A program made the translations under genes and the position numbers. DNA of 64,000 nt from Chthoniobacterales bacterium (lineage in GTDB: Bacteria > Verrucomicrobiota > Verrucomicrobiia > Chthoniobacterales > UBA10450), in the NCBI GenBank assembly GCA_035274845.1, contig DATENU010000020.1:124001-188000 (forward strand). The letters run 5' to 3'. Shown here piece after piece: positions 32,739 through 47,256 of this stretch. Positions within the stretch are counted from its first letter, which is position 1; every line of letters begins with the position of its first letter. Below the pieces are notes generated by a model. The model was not told the origin of the DNA. It saw only the letters and a list, made by a program, of their open reading frames with translations, and did no database searches.

Positions 32739-33215
32739 ATGAAAAGCTACAAAGCCCCGTGGAGTATTTCCCTCATCGTCCTTTCCTCAATCGCCACTCT
32801 TGTCTGTATCGGTGTCGCGGTGGGGGTTCTATCGACCGGCCGGGAGCGTCCCATCTGGGCCGCAATGCTTCCGCTTGCCATTATTGCCGGCAGCGCGCTC
32901 TTTACGATTCGCGGATACACCGTCACGGGAGACGCCGTTTTGATTCATCGGCTCTTTTGGACAACCCGCTTGCCGCTGGCCGGGTTGCAGTCGGCGCAGT
33001 TTGAGCCGGATGCCATGGCTCGCAGCCTCCGCACGTTCGGCAACGGCGGTCTGTTCTCGTTTACCGGCTTCTACTGGAACAAGATGTTAGGCGCCTACCG
33101 GGCGTTCGTGACGGACCCGCATCGGACCGTGGTCCTGCGATTTGCGGCCCGAAAGGTGGTCGTTTCGCCTTCCGCCCCCGACGATTTTGTCCAACAGATT
33201 GCGGCTGCGAGTTGA
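32739..33215 (+). CDS. Membrane protein with a bacterial PH-like domain
   Basis: 158 residues from ATG 32739; 14 open codons precede it. Two membrane helices (about 8-30 and 37-55) are followed by a beta-rich part: G-D-A-V-L-I-H-R-L-F-W-T-T-R-L-P, then a segment rich in Phe and Gly, then T-V-V-L-R-F. This resembles bacterial pleckstrin-homology (bPH) membrane proteins. The function is unknown. It converges on gyrA with a 14-bp gap. Confidence 0.65.
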   Translation: MKSYKAPWSISLIVLSSIATLVCIGVAVGVLSTGRERPIWAAMLPLAIIAGSALFTIRGYTVTGDAVLIHRLFWTTRLPLAGLQSAQFEPDAMARSLRTFGNGGLFSFTGFYWNKMLGAYRAFVTDPHRTVVLRFAARKVVVSPSAPDDFVQQIAAAS

Positions 33216-33229
33216 TCTCGCTTGAGAAA

Positions 33230-38460
<5,231 letters not shown>

Positions 38461-38663
38461 CCGATATTGTATCGTTTTGGGACCTTATTTTGCGCAACAA
38501 ATTGGGGGTGGGGCGGGGGCGGAGCACAGTATTTAGTGGGTGGGGGAGGAATAGGCGTCTGCCCCTCCCGGGACATCCCGAGGCGGCCCCTGCGGACCCC
38601 TGTTTTAGGCGGTTCTGCGGCGTGCTTGACCCGGTGTCCAGCGCCCCCGAAACTCCCCGTCGC

Positions 38664-39293
38664 ATGCGGTTCCAAACCCTTTACGAAGCGCGTTGGATTT
38701 TCGCGGCCCTTTTGCTGGCCGCCATCCTGAGCGCGTTCTTCCTGCCCTGGCTGCTCATTCTCGTTGGCCTGCTGGCCATTTACGTCTTCTGGTTTTTCCG
38801 CGACCCGCCGCGCGTTTCTCCGACAGACCCTGACGCCGTCCTGGCCGCAGCCGACGGCACCGTTGCCGACATCGTCGAAATTGATGAGCCCGAAGTCGTC
38901 CATGCCCGCCAAAAGCGAGTCGGCATTTTTCTTTCCGTCTTCGACGTCCACACCAACCGCGCGCCGGTCGAGGGCAAAATTATTTACCGCAAAGCGCACG
39001 CCGGACTTTGTCTCGATGCGCGCCATGCCGATTGCACGACGAAGAACCGGGCCCTGACCTGGGCGTTTCAAAATTCGCGCGGCACCTTCGTCGTTCGCCA
39101 GCTAACGGGAATGATCGCGCGCCGAATTGTGGGCTGGTCGGAAGTCGGAGACGAACTCCGGAAGGGGGAGCACTTTGGGATGATTCGCTTCGGATCGCGA
39201 ACGGAAGTATATTTGCCTCTGGATGCCGAGGTTCTGGTAAAGGTAGGGGACCGCGTGACAGGCGGTTTGAGTGTGATCGCCCGGCTTCGTTAG
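38664..39293 (+). CDS. psd: Phosphatidylserine decarboxylase proenzyme
   Basis: 209 residues from ATG 38664; a longer open frame upstream is GC-rich leader DNA. Two hydrophobic helices (about 12-30 and 32-48) precede the decarboxylase domain with F-L-S-V-F-D-V-H-T-N-R-A-P. The self-cleavage site is the G-S of I-R-F-G-S-R-T-E, where the serine becomes the pyruvoyl group. It makes phosphatidylethanolamine from the product of the next gene, pssA, three bases downstream. Confidence 0.92.
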   Translation: MRFQTLYEARWIFAALLLAAILSAFFLPWLLILVGLLAIYVFWFFRDPPRVSPTDPDAVLAAADGTVADIVEIDEPEVVHARQKRVGIFLSVFDVHTNRAPVEGKIIYRKAHAGLCLDARHADCTTKNRALTWAFQNSRGTFVVRQLTGMIARRIVGWSEVGDELRKGEHFGMIRFGSRTEVYLPLDAEVLVKVGDRVTGGLSVIARLR

Positions 39294-39296
39294 AGA

Positions 39297-40121
39297 ATGA
39301 GCACGCCCAATCCCAAGATTTATCTGCTGCCGAATCTAATGACGGCCGGCAATCTCTTTTGCGGCTTCGCGGCCGTTCTGTGCATTTACGATGGCGCCCA
39401 GGACACGGATTTCCGGCTCGCGGCGCTGAAGTTTCACGACGCGATCTGGTTCATCCTCGCCGCCTGCATTTTCGATCTGCTTGATGGCCGGCTAGCCCGC
39501 CTCGGCGGACACGACAGCGCTTTCGGGCGCGAGTTCGACTCGCTCGCCGATGTGGTTTCGTTTGGAATCGCGCCTGCACTCCTGGTTTACCAGATTGTCC
39601 TGGGCGAATTCCAAAACCTCGGTTGGATGGTGGCCTTCGTTTACCTCGCCTGCGGGACCCTCCGGCTCGCCCGGTTTAATTGCGTCGCCGCGGAAGGCGG
39701 CGGAGGTGGGGCCGACAAGAACTTTACCGGCTTTCCAATCACAGCGGCGGCCGGCGTCATCGCCTCCATCACGCTTTTCCTCCTCTGGCTCGACGAAGGG
39801 CAGCGCTCGATCGGGAGATGGAAGTACGTGCTTCCGTTTTTGATGATCTTTTTGTCCGCCATGATGTTTAGCAAGGTGCGCTATCCCAGCTTCAAGGCGG
39901 TCAACTGGCGCACGACGCAGTCTGCCACTCGGTTCTTGATCGTGATCGGCCTCATTGCCGTCACGGTTAAGTTTTACCAGTGGATGGCGGCGATTGTCTT
40001 TCTCGTCTACCTCCTTTACGGATTTCTACGTCTGCTTATCTCTCCGAAGCGCCGGCGCGAGATCGAAGAAGAGATTGGGGAGGAGCCGGCCGCCGAGGCG
40101 CCCGTTGAGGAAACGCCGTAG
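39297..40121 (+). CDS. pssA: CDP-diacylglycerol-serine O-phosphatidyltransferase
   Basis: 274 residues with six to eight membrane helices. The CDP-alcohol phosphotransferase motif is complete: D-L-L-D-G-R-L-A-R followed by F-G-R-E-F-D-S-L-A-D. The N-terminus P-N-L-M-T-A-G-N-L-F-C-G is that of the PssA type. It makes phosphatidylserine, the substrate of Psd encoded just upstream. The tail is Glu/Ala-rich and probably cytoplasmic. A set of palindromic repeats follows. Confidence 0.92.
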   Translation: MSTPNPKIYLLPNLMTAGNLFCGFAAVLCIYDGAQDTDFRLAALKFHDAIWFILAACIFDLLDGRLARLGGHDSAFGREFDSLADVVSFGIAPALLVYQIVLGEFQNLGWMVAFVYLACGTLRLARFNCVAAEGGGGGADKNFTGFPITAAAGVIASITLFLLWLDEGQRSIGRWKYVLPFLMIFLSAMMFSKVRYPSFKAVNWRTTQSATRFLIVIGLIAVTVKFYQWMAAIVFLVYLLYGFLRLLISPKRRREIEEEIGEEPAAEAPVEETP

Positions 40122-40133
40122 GCCTGCTTTCCC

Positions 40134-40224
40134 TGTAGCGGCGGTCTCTGACCGTCGAAAGCGCTCGCTTCACAACGACGGTCAGAGACCGCCGCTACAA
40201 CGACGGTCAGAGACCGCCGCTACA
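40134..40224. repeat. Palindromic repeat family C, three copies
   Basis: TGTAGCGGCGGTCTCTGACC(GTCG) at 40134-40157, its exact inverse at 40176-40199, and a further copy of the inverse at 40201-40224. The first two form a hairpin with perfect 24-bp arms. The set fills the space between the convergent pssA and nucleotidyltransferase genes and ends one base before the latter's stop codon. Confidence 0.92.
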
Positions 40225-40225
40225 G

Positions 40226-40936
40226 CTACGGTTTTGCATTTAGTCGCGCCAGGATCTCAGGGTCCCTTACATCGGCCCAATCTCCCGATAACTCGAGCGC
40301 CCGAACTTTCTTCCCGGCCAGCGCGAGATTGCGGATCGCGTCGGTGAGCTCGTATTCGCCGCGCGGCGAACGCTCGAGCTTCGCAATGTGATCGAAGATA
40401 CTCGATCGAAAGACATACACCCCGGCGTTGTACCAGGGACTGGTCGGCTCTCCGGGTTTCGGTTTCTCACGCAGATCGACGAGGTGGAATTCTTCATTCA
40501 CGAAAACAGCGCCGCCCTGGCTGACGTCGTCGCTCCGCTTCACGCTGACCACTGCTTCGGCGTCCGCTAGTGCCGCGCAAATCCGCGAATAATTTTGCGG
40601 CGCCACAAGAATGTCGCCGTAACTCAGGACAAACGGTTCGCTGCCGACAAACGGACGCGCCAATTCAACGACCTTGCCGGTCCCGTTCTGCGCCTCCTGA
40701 GTGGTGTAATCGATGCGCACTCCGAGCTTCGAACCGTTCTGGAAAAATTCGCGCACGACCTCTGCGCGCCAGCCGACGACGATCAATAAGTCAATCAGGC
40801 CCGCATCGCGCAGCCCTTCGACGATATGCTGCAGGACCGGCTTGCCGCGCACCTCGAGCATCGGCTTGGGGAGCGCTTCCGTGAGCTCACGCATTCTGGT
40901 CCCGCGGCCGGCGGCTAATAGAACGGCCTTGTTCAT
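40226..40936 (-). CDS. Sugar-phosphate nucleotidyltransferase
   Basis: 236 residues. The nucleotide-binding signature L-A-A-G-R-G-T-R-M-R-E and L-P-K-P-M-L-E-V at the start and the G-D aspartate in L-S-Y-G-D-I-L-V define a nucleotidyltransferase that makes an NDP-sugar from NTP and sugar-1-phosphate, in the RmlA/GlmU-N/GCD1 fold. There is no C-terminal acyltransferase or beta-helix part. The sugar cannot be told from the sequence; W-Y-N-A-G-V-Y-V-F is the usual substrate loop. It lies alone between two repeat clusters. Confidence 0.88.
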   Translation of the reverse strand: MNKAVLLAAGRGTRMRELTEALPKPMLEVRGKPVLQHIVEGLRDAGLIDLLIVVGWRAEVVREFFQNGSKLGVRIDYTTQEAQNGTGKVVELARPFVGSEPFVLSYGDILVAPQNYSRICAALADAEAVVSVKRSDDVSQGGAVFVNEEFHLVDLREKPKPGEPTSPWYNAGVYVFRSSIFDHIAKLERSPRGEYELTDAIRNLALAGKKVRALELSGDWADVRDPEILARLNAKP

Positions 40937-40960
40937 AAAACGCGGAGCGCTTCAAAAGCT

Positions 40961-41024
40961 TCAAGGAGCGGCGGTTTGAAACCGCCGTTCTCTTCGTCGG
41001 CGATTTCAAATCGCCGTTCCTTGA
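40961..41024. repeat. Double-palindrome repeat, family D
   Basis: Two palindromes, GGCGGTTTGAAACCGCC and GGCGATTTCAAATCGCC, are themselves enclosed by an outer inverted repeat TCAAGGA .. TCCTTGA. The structure is that of a bacterial mosaic REP pair. It lies between the divergent nucleotidyltransferase and DoxX genes. Confidence 0.88.
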
Positions 41025-41085
41025 GGTGCACGCTAGCTCGAGAGTTTGATTTGCATCTATCAGGTAACGGTTTGATCATCGCGCC

Positions 41086-41487
41086 ATGCGAATGGCTTTC
41101 CTCGCCAAATACGCCGATTTCGGCCTGCTCCTGTTGCGCGTCAGCATAGGCGTCCTCTTCCTCCTTTACACCGCGCCGGTGCTGCTCGGTGGGCCAAGTG
41201 CCTGGGGGCATTTCGGAGCTGGGGTTAGGAATATCGGCATTCATTCGCATTTTCAGCTGTGGGGGTTCATCGGCGCGCTGCTCGGCTCAATTGGCAGCGT
41301 TCTGGTCATTTTCGGATTGTTCTTTCGGCCCGGGATTCTGATTTTGCTGCTCGTCGCCATTGCCCATGCGATCGGCGTCAAACATGGCGGTGGTTTTCGC
41401 ATCGCTCTTCCCTCGATCGAAATCTGCTTCGTCCTGGCCGGAATTCTCTTCGTCGGTCCAGGCAAATACAGCGTCGATAAAACATAA
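41086..41487 (+). CDS. DoxX family membrane protein
   Basis: 133 residues with four hydrophobic helices (about 12-34, 55-75, 79-97, 105-122). The start L-L-L-L-R-V-S-I-G-V-L-F-L and the G-A-L-L-G-S-I-G-S-V-L-V-I-F-G motif fit the DoxX/DoxD fold, which includes quinone-linked and uncharacterised proteins. Its role cannot be inferred from context. Its stop lies four bases from the stop of the convergent large exported protein. Confidence 0.8.
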   Translation: MRMAFLAKYADFGLLLLRVSIGVLFLLYTAPVLLGGPSAWGHFGAGVRNIGIHSHFQLWGFIGALLGSIGSVLVIFGLFFRPGILILLLVAIAHAIGVKHGGGFRIALPSIEICFVLAGILFVGPGKYSVDKT

Positions 41488-41491
41488 CCCG

Positions 41492-44400
41492 TCACGGTTT
41501 CTCGCCCACGGAGATGGCGGGCAACTCGGCCTGCCGGATCAAGGCCGCGATCTTCGGCACCTCTTCAGTCTTGAGCTGAGTCCATTTTTTTAGCTGCTCG
41601 TCCAGCCGGCCATCGAGCTGTTTGAAGACCTCTTGTTGCGGCTGAGTCGGTCCGTAATCCGCGTACTCGATTGTCCGGCTGAAGGAATAGAAGGCTTCGT
41701 TCAGCATGTTCGGGAACGCGAGATTGCCCTCGGAACCCTTCATGTTGACCTGAATGAGTTGCTCTTCGACGGCGACCATTTTCTTTTCCAGGTCGTCCGC
41801 GGCCGCGAGGGCAGTCTTCAACCGTTCATCGTCGCCGAATCGCTTATGCAACCCCTGGAGCTGGGTCTTTACATTGCGAATCTCGTTGATCGCCTGGTGC
41901 AGTTCCCCGATCCGTCCCGCGACTTTCGCTGACAATTCGAACTGCCTCGCGATCACAGGCTCCGCGTCCTTGATCCGCGGATCGATCACGAGATGGAGCG
42001 GGACGGTTTGCGTTTTGCCGCCCGCGGTCATTTTCACCTGGTATTCACCGGGAAGAGCGAGTGGCCCGCGAGGGCCTTCGCCGTAATAAAAGGCGCCCGG
42101 GGTTTCGATCGGGTCATCGTAATGCAAATCCCACGCGAACCGATTCATCCCTTCGGCGGCGGGAATCGTGCGGGGCGTCTCGATCTGGTCTGGCCATTCG
42201 GGCGGTTGATCGTTCTTCTTTTTGTCCTTGCTCGACAAATGGCGCACGACCTTTCCCTGCGCGTCGATGATATCGAGGGTGACTTCATCCTTCGCCGCGA
42301 CCTTCAGGTAATAATCGATAATCGCGCCGGATGGCGGATTGTCGCCGACCGGTTGCCGTTTGTCGGCCTCGGTCGGGTAATGCAAGCGCAGGGCCGTCTG
42401 GGGCTGATAAAGGAGCGCGTCCATTTGCGCTGATTGCGCCGTCACCTGGCGCAACGGGGTGATGTCGTCGAGGACCCAGAAGGAGCGGCCGTGGGTAGCC
42501 ACCACGAGGTCGTCATCTTTAACGACCAGATCGTGGATCGGGGTGACAGGCAGGTTCCATTGCAGTGGCTGCCAACGCCCGCCGTCATCGAACGACACAT
42601 AAACGCCCGTCTCCGTTCCCGCGTAGAGCAATCCGCGCTTCGCCGGATCTTCCCGGACGGCGTGGACGTAAGCGCCTTCCGGGATCCCGGTCGTGATCGC
42701 CGTCCAGGTTTTTCCGGAATCGCCTGTCTTGAAAATGTATGGTTTGAAATCGTCGAGCTTATGCCGATCGAAAACGACGTACGCGACCGCGGGGTCATGG
42801 GGGGAGGGATCGATCAGGCTTACCGTGCTCCACTCCGGCGCTTTCGGCGAAACGTTTGCCCAATGCGCGCCCTCATCAGTCGTTAGGTGAACCAGCCCGT
42901 CGTCCGTGCCGGCCCAGAGCATTCCTTTTTTCTTCGGCGACTCGGCGAGCGCGAAAACCGTGTCGTAATATTCGACCGAAGTAATGTCGTTGGTGAGCGG
43001 GCCGCCGCTGGGTTGTTGCTTGCTCTTGTCGTTACGGGTGAGATCGCCGCTGATTTTCGTCCAGCTGTTTCCCTTGTCCGTCGTTTTGAAAACGCTTTCG
43101 GCCGCGGTGTAAATCGTGTCCGGATCGTGGGGCGAAAGGAGAAGCGGCGAAATCCATTGAAAGCGATGAGCGAGATCGGCCGCGCCGTGTCCGGAATTGT
43201 CCAGCGGGAGAACGCTCGCATCATGAGCGTGCTCCTTTTTCTTATCGTAAACCGTCAGGTACCCTTCGTTGTTGGAATAAATCAGTTGCCAGTCACGAGG
43301 GTCTGGGATTACGAAGCCGCACTCACCGCCGCCGGCCTGGAACCAGTCTTCGCGAGCGATCACGCCCGAATCGGTCCGGCTGGCTATGCCGACATTCGAG
43401 CTGTCCTGTTGCGCGCCGTAAATGTGATACGGAAACGCGTTGTCCACGGCCACGTGATAAAACTGCGCAGTCGGTTGATTGTTTTGCGTTGTCCAGGTCT
43501 TGCCTCCATCCGTCGAAATAGCAGCGCCGCCGTCGTTGGCATTGGCAATTCGTTGCGGATTCTGGGGATCGATCCAGAGACCGTGATGATCTCCGTGACG
43601 CGCGGGCAACAGGGTGAATGATTTCCCGCCATCAACCGAGCGAAACAGGCCCGTGTTCAGGACATAAACTGTGTCGGCGGCTTTCGGGTCCGCGTAAACC
43701 TTGCTGAAATACCAGGCCCGTTGCCGGAAACGGCCGTCTTCATTGACCCGCGTCCATTTCGCGCCGCCATCTTCCGAGCGGAATAATCCTCCTTCTTTCG
43801 CTTCGATGAGGGCGTAAACCCGGCTTGAATCGGCGCCCGACACGCTTACGCCGATCCGGCCCAGGATGCCCTCCGGCAGTCCGTTGCCCTCCAGCCGCTT
43901 CCAGGTAGCGCCACCGTCTTCCGACCGATACAAACCGCTGCCCGGCCCGCCGCTGGAGAAGAACCACGGCTGGCGTCGCGCCTGCCAGAGCGCCGCAAAA
44001 ACGATGTTTGAGTTTTGCGGGTCGAACACCACTTCGATCCCGCCCGTATCCTGATCTTTGCCCAGGACTTTCGCCCAGGTCTTGCCCCCATCGGTGGTGC
44101 GAAAGATCCCGCGCTCCTGGTTCGGACCAAAGATGTGACCGAGCGCGGCCACGAGGACGATGTCGGCATTCCGGGGGTCGACGATGAGCCCCCCGATATG
44201 TCGCGTGTCTTTCAGGCCGATGTTCTTCCAGGTCTTGCCGGCGTCGACCGATTTATAAACTCCAGTCCCGTAGGAGATGTTTCCGCGAACGGCTGCTTCA
44301 CCCGTGCCGACATAAATGACGTTGTGATCCGAGGGCGCGACGGCCACCGCGCCGATGGATGAAATGGCTTCCTTGTCAAAAAGGGGCGTCCAATTTGCGC

Positions 44401-44647
44401 CGCCATCCGTTGTCTTCCAGACGCCGCCCGCGACCGCGCCGAAATAACACGTGCCCGGTTCTCCCGCAATGCCCTCGATGGCCAGGGCGCGCCCCCCGCG
44501 GAACGGTCCTACCTGGCGCCATTGCATTCCGCGAAAAAGCTTCTCGTCGATCGTTCCGGGGAGGGCTGGCGAAGGGTCGGCTCCGCGAGCAGCTGGAAGA
44601 AGGAAGGGGCAGAGGAAGAGAGCGAAGACGAAAGATCGGAACCGCAT
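41492..44647 (-). CDS. Large exported BNR/sortilin-type beta-propeller protein
   Basis: 1051 residues with a signal peptide (1-22). Many BNR/Asp-box motifs are visible (G-x-x-W-x-T-T-D-G-G, such as V-W-K-T-T-D-G-G-A-N-W and I-F-R-T-T-D-G-G-K-T-W), spread over about 650 residues, enough for two propellers of the VPS10/sortilin-like or WD40/YVTN/BNR type. A beta domain and a C-terminal coiled helix (about 900-1040) follow. Proteins of this shape are often annotated glycosyl hydrolases, but no catalytic residues can be pointed out. It is likely periplasmic or extracellular. Confidence 0.82.
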   Translation of the reverse strand: MRFRSFVFALFLCPFLLPAARGADPSPALPGTIDEKLFRGMQWRQVGPFRGGRALAIEGIAGEPGTCYFGAVAGGVWKTTDGGANWTPLFDKEAISSIGAVAVAPSDHNVIYVGTGEAAVRGNISYGTGVYKSVDAGKTWKNIGLKDTRHIGGLIVDPRNADIVLVAALGHIFGPNQERGIFRTTDGGKTWAKVLGKDQDTGGIEVVFDPQNSNIVFAALWQARRQPWFFSSGGPGSGLYRSEDGGATWKRLEGNGLPEGILGRIGVSVSGADSSRVYALIEAKEGGLFRSEDGGAKWTRVNEDGRFRQRAWYFSKVYADPKAADTVYVLNTGLFRSVDGGKSFTLLPARHGDHHGLWIDPQNPQRIANANDGGAAISTDGGKTWTTQNNQPTAQFYHVAVDNAFPYHIYGAQQDSSNVGIASRTDSGVIAREDWFQAGGGECGFVIPDPRDWQLIYSNNEGYLTVYDKKKEHAHDASVLPLDNSGHGAADLAHRFQWISPLLLSPHDPDTIYTAAESVFKTTDKGNSWTKISGDLTRNDKSKQQPSGGPLTNDITSVEYYDTVFALAESPKKKGMLWAGTDDGLVHLTTDEGAHWANVSPKAPEWSTVSLIDPSPHDPAVAYVVFDRHKLDDFKPYIFKTGDSGKTWTAITTGIPEGAYVHAVREDPAKRGLLYAGTETGVYVSFDDGGRWQPLQWNLPVTPIHDLVVKDDDLVVATHGRSFWVLDDITPLRQVTAQSAQMDALLYQPQTALRLHYPTEADKRQPVGDNPPSGAIIDYYLKVAAKDEVTLDIIDAQGKVVRHLSSKDKKKNDQPPEWPDQIETPRTIPAAEGMNRFAWDLHYDDPIETPGAFYYGEGPRGPLALPGEYQVKMTAGGKTQTVPLHLVIDPRIKDAEPVIARQFELSAKVAGRIGELHQAINEIRNVKTQLQGLHKRFGDDERLKTALAAADDLEKKMVAVEEQLIQVNMKGSEGNLAFPNMLNEAFYSFSRTIEYADYGPTQPQQEVFKQLDGRLDEQLKKWTQLKTEEVPKIAALIRQAELPAISVGEKP

Positions 44648-44701
44648 TTCCGAAGATCAGAGCGGGGACGCGTCATTCAACCAGAATGTTGATTCCTTGG
44701 A

Positions 44702-44761
44702 GCCGGCCTGCCTCCGGCCCCGGGGGGGCGGCGAGCAAACAACGGCCTGAGGGCAGGCCGT
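44702..44761. repeat. Two family B palindromes in opposite orientation
   Basis: ACGGCCTGAGGGCAGGCCGT at 44742-44761 is the same core as at 17978 and 24866. A degenerate inverse copy (CCGGCCTGCCTCCGGCC) lies at about 44703-44719. They are separated by a G-rich stretch. The pair occupies most of the 135-bp gap before the pilT-like gene. Confidence 0.8.
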
Positions 44762-44782
44762 CTCCAGACCGGCCGTCTCCAT

Positions 44783-45997
44783 TTACCGCGCCAAAGGCGG
44801 CGGGGACGGAGGCGAGACCGGTTCTTCGATGATCCGGATCGGTTCGGGGATATTCATCTTCAGCCCGGAAGGCGCCTGTTCCAGCTTGGCGCCGCGCTGT
44901 CTTTGGATCTGATCGATATCCCGGCGCATTTTGCCTTTGTTCGTGCAGGACGTCATCGCGGTTTCTTCGCTGACGATGTCGGCCTTGTAGGCTTCGAGGA
45001 TCGATTGGTCGAACGTGTGCCACCCCTGGTTCGTGGCCGCTTCGATGATCTCCTGAAACGATTTGTTCTCCGATTCGCCGTAAAGAATGGTTTCGCGCGT
45101 GCGCAGATTGCTGCCCATGATTTCCGTAACGAGCAGACGGCCGCCATTCACCTTGTTCACGAGTCGCTGGCTGACGACGTAGCGGAGCAGTGGGGAGAGG
45201 CGTTGGCGGAGTTGGGCCTCTTCCTCGCGCGGAAACATGCCAAGGATCCGGTTGATGGTCTGGCCGGCATTGGTCGTGTGGAGAGTGGTAAAAACAACGT
45301 GGCCGGTTTCAGAGGCCGTCATCGCTATCTCGAGCGTCTCGCGGTCACGAATTTCGCCGACCAGGATTGCCTTCGGCGCCTGACGCAACGCCGCCCGCAT
45401 GCCATCCGCGAAGTTTGGAAAATCCTTGCCTAACTCGCGCTGGCTGATCGCGGCCTTGCCATGTTCGTGAAAAAATTCGATGGGATCCTCGAGGGTAACG
45501 ATGTGGATATCCTGCGTCTGGTTCAGCTCGTTTATCATCGCCGCCAGGGTGGTGGTCTTGCCGGTCCCCGTCCCGCCGGTGAGAAGAATGATGCCGTCCT
45601 TTTCCTTGACCATTTCGCGGAAAATTGGCGGCAGTCCGAGGCTATCGAGCGTCGGAATCTTTGATCGCAGTTTGCGCATCACGATAGCGTGACGGCCATT
45701 CTGTTTGAAGATGTTGACCCGGAAGCGGGCGATATTTTCGATGGCGTAGCTGCAATCGCACGACCCTGTGTTGGCGAAGTCCAAACGGAGACGCTCGTTG
45801 CCGTTGATGATTTGCCCAGCCAGTTGCTCGATTTGTTGCGGGGTGAGGACCGATCCCGGCGTGTCGATCTGAAATTCGCTTAACCGGCCGTGGACCTCAA
45901 CCAGCGGCGGCTTTCCCGAGATGAAAAGCAGGTCGGAAACATCCTCGCTGCTTTCGAGCATGCCGGTTAGCAATGCGTCAACTGTCTTCCGGTCCAT
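44783..45997 (-). CDS. pilT: PilT/PilU-type retraction ATPase
   Basis: 404 residues. Walker A reads G-G-T-G-T-G-K-T-T-T, followed by the Asp box I-V-T-L-E-D-P-I-E-F, Walker B (A-I-L-V-G-E-I-R-D-R-E-T) and the His box G-H-V-V-F-T-T-L-H-T-T. This order, with no N-terminal GspE domain, marks PilT or PilU, the hexameric motor that disassembles type IV pili. The C-terminal 35 residues are Pro-rich, which is unusual. The gene is far from pilM-N-O-P in this window and lies behind a cytochrome gene. Confidence 0.9.
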   Translation of the reverse strand: MDRKTVDALLTGMLESSEDVSDLLFISGKPPLVEVHGRLSEFQIDTPGSVLTPQQIEQLAGQIINGNERLRLDFANTGSCDCSYAIENIARFRVNIFKQNGRHAIVMRKLRSKIPTLDSLGLPPIFREMVKEKDGIILLTGGTGTGKTTTLAAMINELNQTQDIHIVTLEDPIEFFHEHGKAAISQRELGKDFPNFADGMRAALRQAPKAILVGEIRDRETLEIAMTASETGHVVFTTLHTTNAGQTINRILGMFPREEEAQLRQRLSPLLRYVVSQRLVNKVNGGRLLVTEIMGSNLRTRETILYGESENKSFQEIIEAATNQGWHTFDQSILEAYKADIVSEETAMTSCTNKGKMRRDIDQIQRQRGAKLEQAPSGLKMNIPEPIRIIEEPVSPPSPPPLAR

Positions 45998-46086
45998 GCG
46001 TGCCGGGAAAGATAGCTAGGATCATGCCCCTGCAGGCAGATCGGTTGGTCCTCCGGGCGATGCGGAAAATGTTGCCGACGGCCTGT

Positions 46087-46416
46087 TTAGAGCGAACGAA
46101 CGGTCTGCAAATACTTCAAGAGGGCGTCATGCTGGGCAGGGTTCAAATTAGCGCGGCGCGACATCATTCCGACGATTGCGGTCAAACGCGGGGCGTTGAA
46201 CCGGGAAACGTCCTGCAGGGCATGACACTGGATACACCGGCTGACGAAGATTGAGCGCCCGGCCGTGAGGGTAGCGGCGTCCGCCTTTTCGCGTGACGCA
46301 GCCTTAACCAGGGCAGGCGTGACCGGCGGAGCCAGCGAGGCGGTCGATCCACAGGCATCCAGGAAAAGCGCACAGACCCCGAGTGCCGCTCCTGCGAAAA
46401 AGTTACGAGTTTTCAT
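46087..46416 (-). CDS. Small c-type cytochrome lipoprotein
   Basis: 109 residues from ATG 46416. A lipoprotein signal ends in F-L-D-A-C (Cys about 20). One haem site C-I-Q-C-H (with F-V-S-R ahead of it) and a downstream methionine in V-G-M-M-S as the possible sixth ligand fit a single-haem class I cytochrome c. It follows the outer membrane protein gene with a two-base gap, in the same operon as FTR1. A role in electron transfer for iron handling is inferred from this position only. Confidence 0.85.
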   Translation of the reverse strand: MKTRNFFAGAALGVCALFLDACGSTASLAPPVTPALVKAASREKADAATLTAGRSIFVSRCIQCHALQDVSRFNAPRLTAIVGMMSRRANLNPAQHDALLKYLQTVRSL

Positions 46417-46418
46417 TT

Positions 46419-47177
46419 TTAAAACGAGAAGCCAAAGATGGTTCGAACTTGAAGGTCCGGTTCGTCGCCGGCGTTGGTCACCTGGCCCAACGCGGTCAGG
46501 GTGACCCACCAGTTATTCTTCCGGAAGGAAACGTTGGGACCGGCGAAAAATTTACCGGGCTCAGATTCCGACCAATCGGGAAAGGCGATTTCGTGGAGGA
46601 GCTCGGCGCCGAAAAGGAAGTGCGGGTTCACCTCATAGCTCAGGCCTAACGACTGCTGGAATTCGCCTTCGCGCTCCTCGAGTCCTTCGCCCTCCCATTC
46701 AGCCTCGAGAACCGCATTGTAGGCGACGACGAAGCGGCCAAAATTCTTTTGGGCCAGAATTTTCGACTCCGATTCGAAGAGCCGATAGCCAGCCTTGAAT
46801 TCCTGGTAAACCGAGAGGCCGATCGGGTCATCCACGGGGTTGGTGAAGTTGTAGATCAGCTCGATCGCGGAACCTTCGAGGGTGAAGCCGGGTTCGCCCG
46901 CCGATATCCCGTGATGGTAGTTCCAGTCGGCGACGTAAACCGCCATCTGGAATTTGTCGGTGATTCCGAATTCGAGCTCGTGCCGGAATTCGACCTGGTC
47001 GAACCCGTGATCGTCCGGTTTTCGCGTTTTCCACATCACCCAGTTTTCAATTTCGACATCGCCCGGGGGCGAAGTGGTCACTTCATAAACGTAGGTGAAG
47101 CGCCGTGAGCCGGCCTCGGATGAAAACAGCGGCAGTAGCGTGATCGCGGCGAGGATAAAGAGAATGCGTTTTGTCAT
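46419..47177 (-). CDS. Outer membrane beta-barrel-like protein
   Basis: 252 residues from ATG 47177; a longer frame upstream is not plausible. A signal peptide (1-22) is followed by alternating strands with many aromatic residues (V-E-F-R-H-E-L-E-F-G-I, F-Q-M-A-V-Y-V-A-D-W) and a final phenylalanine, as expected for an outer membrane barrel of about 10-12 strands. It sits between the FTR1 permease and the cytochrome c lipoprotein. Whether it is a metal-related channel is not known. Confidence 0.7.
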   Translation of the reverse strand: MTKRILFILAAITLLPLFSSEAGSRRFTYVYEVTTSPPGDVEIENWVMWKTRKPDDHGFDQVEFRHELEFGITDKFQMAVYVADWNYHHGISAGEPGFTLEGSAIELIYNFTNPVDDPIGLSVYQEFKAGYRLFESESKILAQKNFGRFVVAYNAVLEAEWEGEGLEEREGEFQQSLGLSYEVNPHFLFGAELLHEIAFPDWSESEPGKFFAGPNVSFRKNNWWVTLTALGQVTNAGDEPDLQVRTIFGFSF

Positions 47178-47256
47178 TAGAAAACTCAAGGAATTAGCCG
47201 GCCGGTGGATCAGATGGCCGGCCGTTGTCTGGGGATAAGCGTGAGTTCGATGCCCA

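Noticed and set aside
41492-44647. Large BNR protein as a sialidase
   Set aside because: Asp-box repeats are present, but I see no arginine triad or catalytic set of sialidases; the fold alone does not justify the name.
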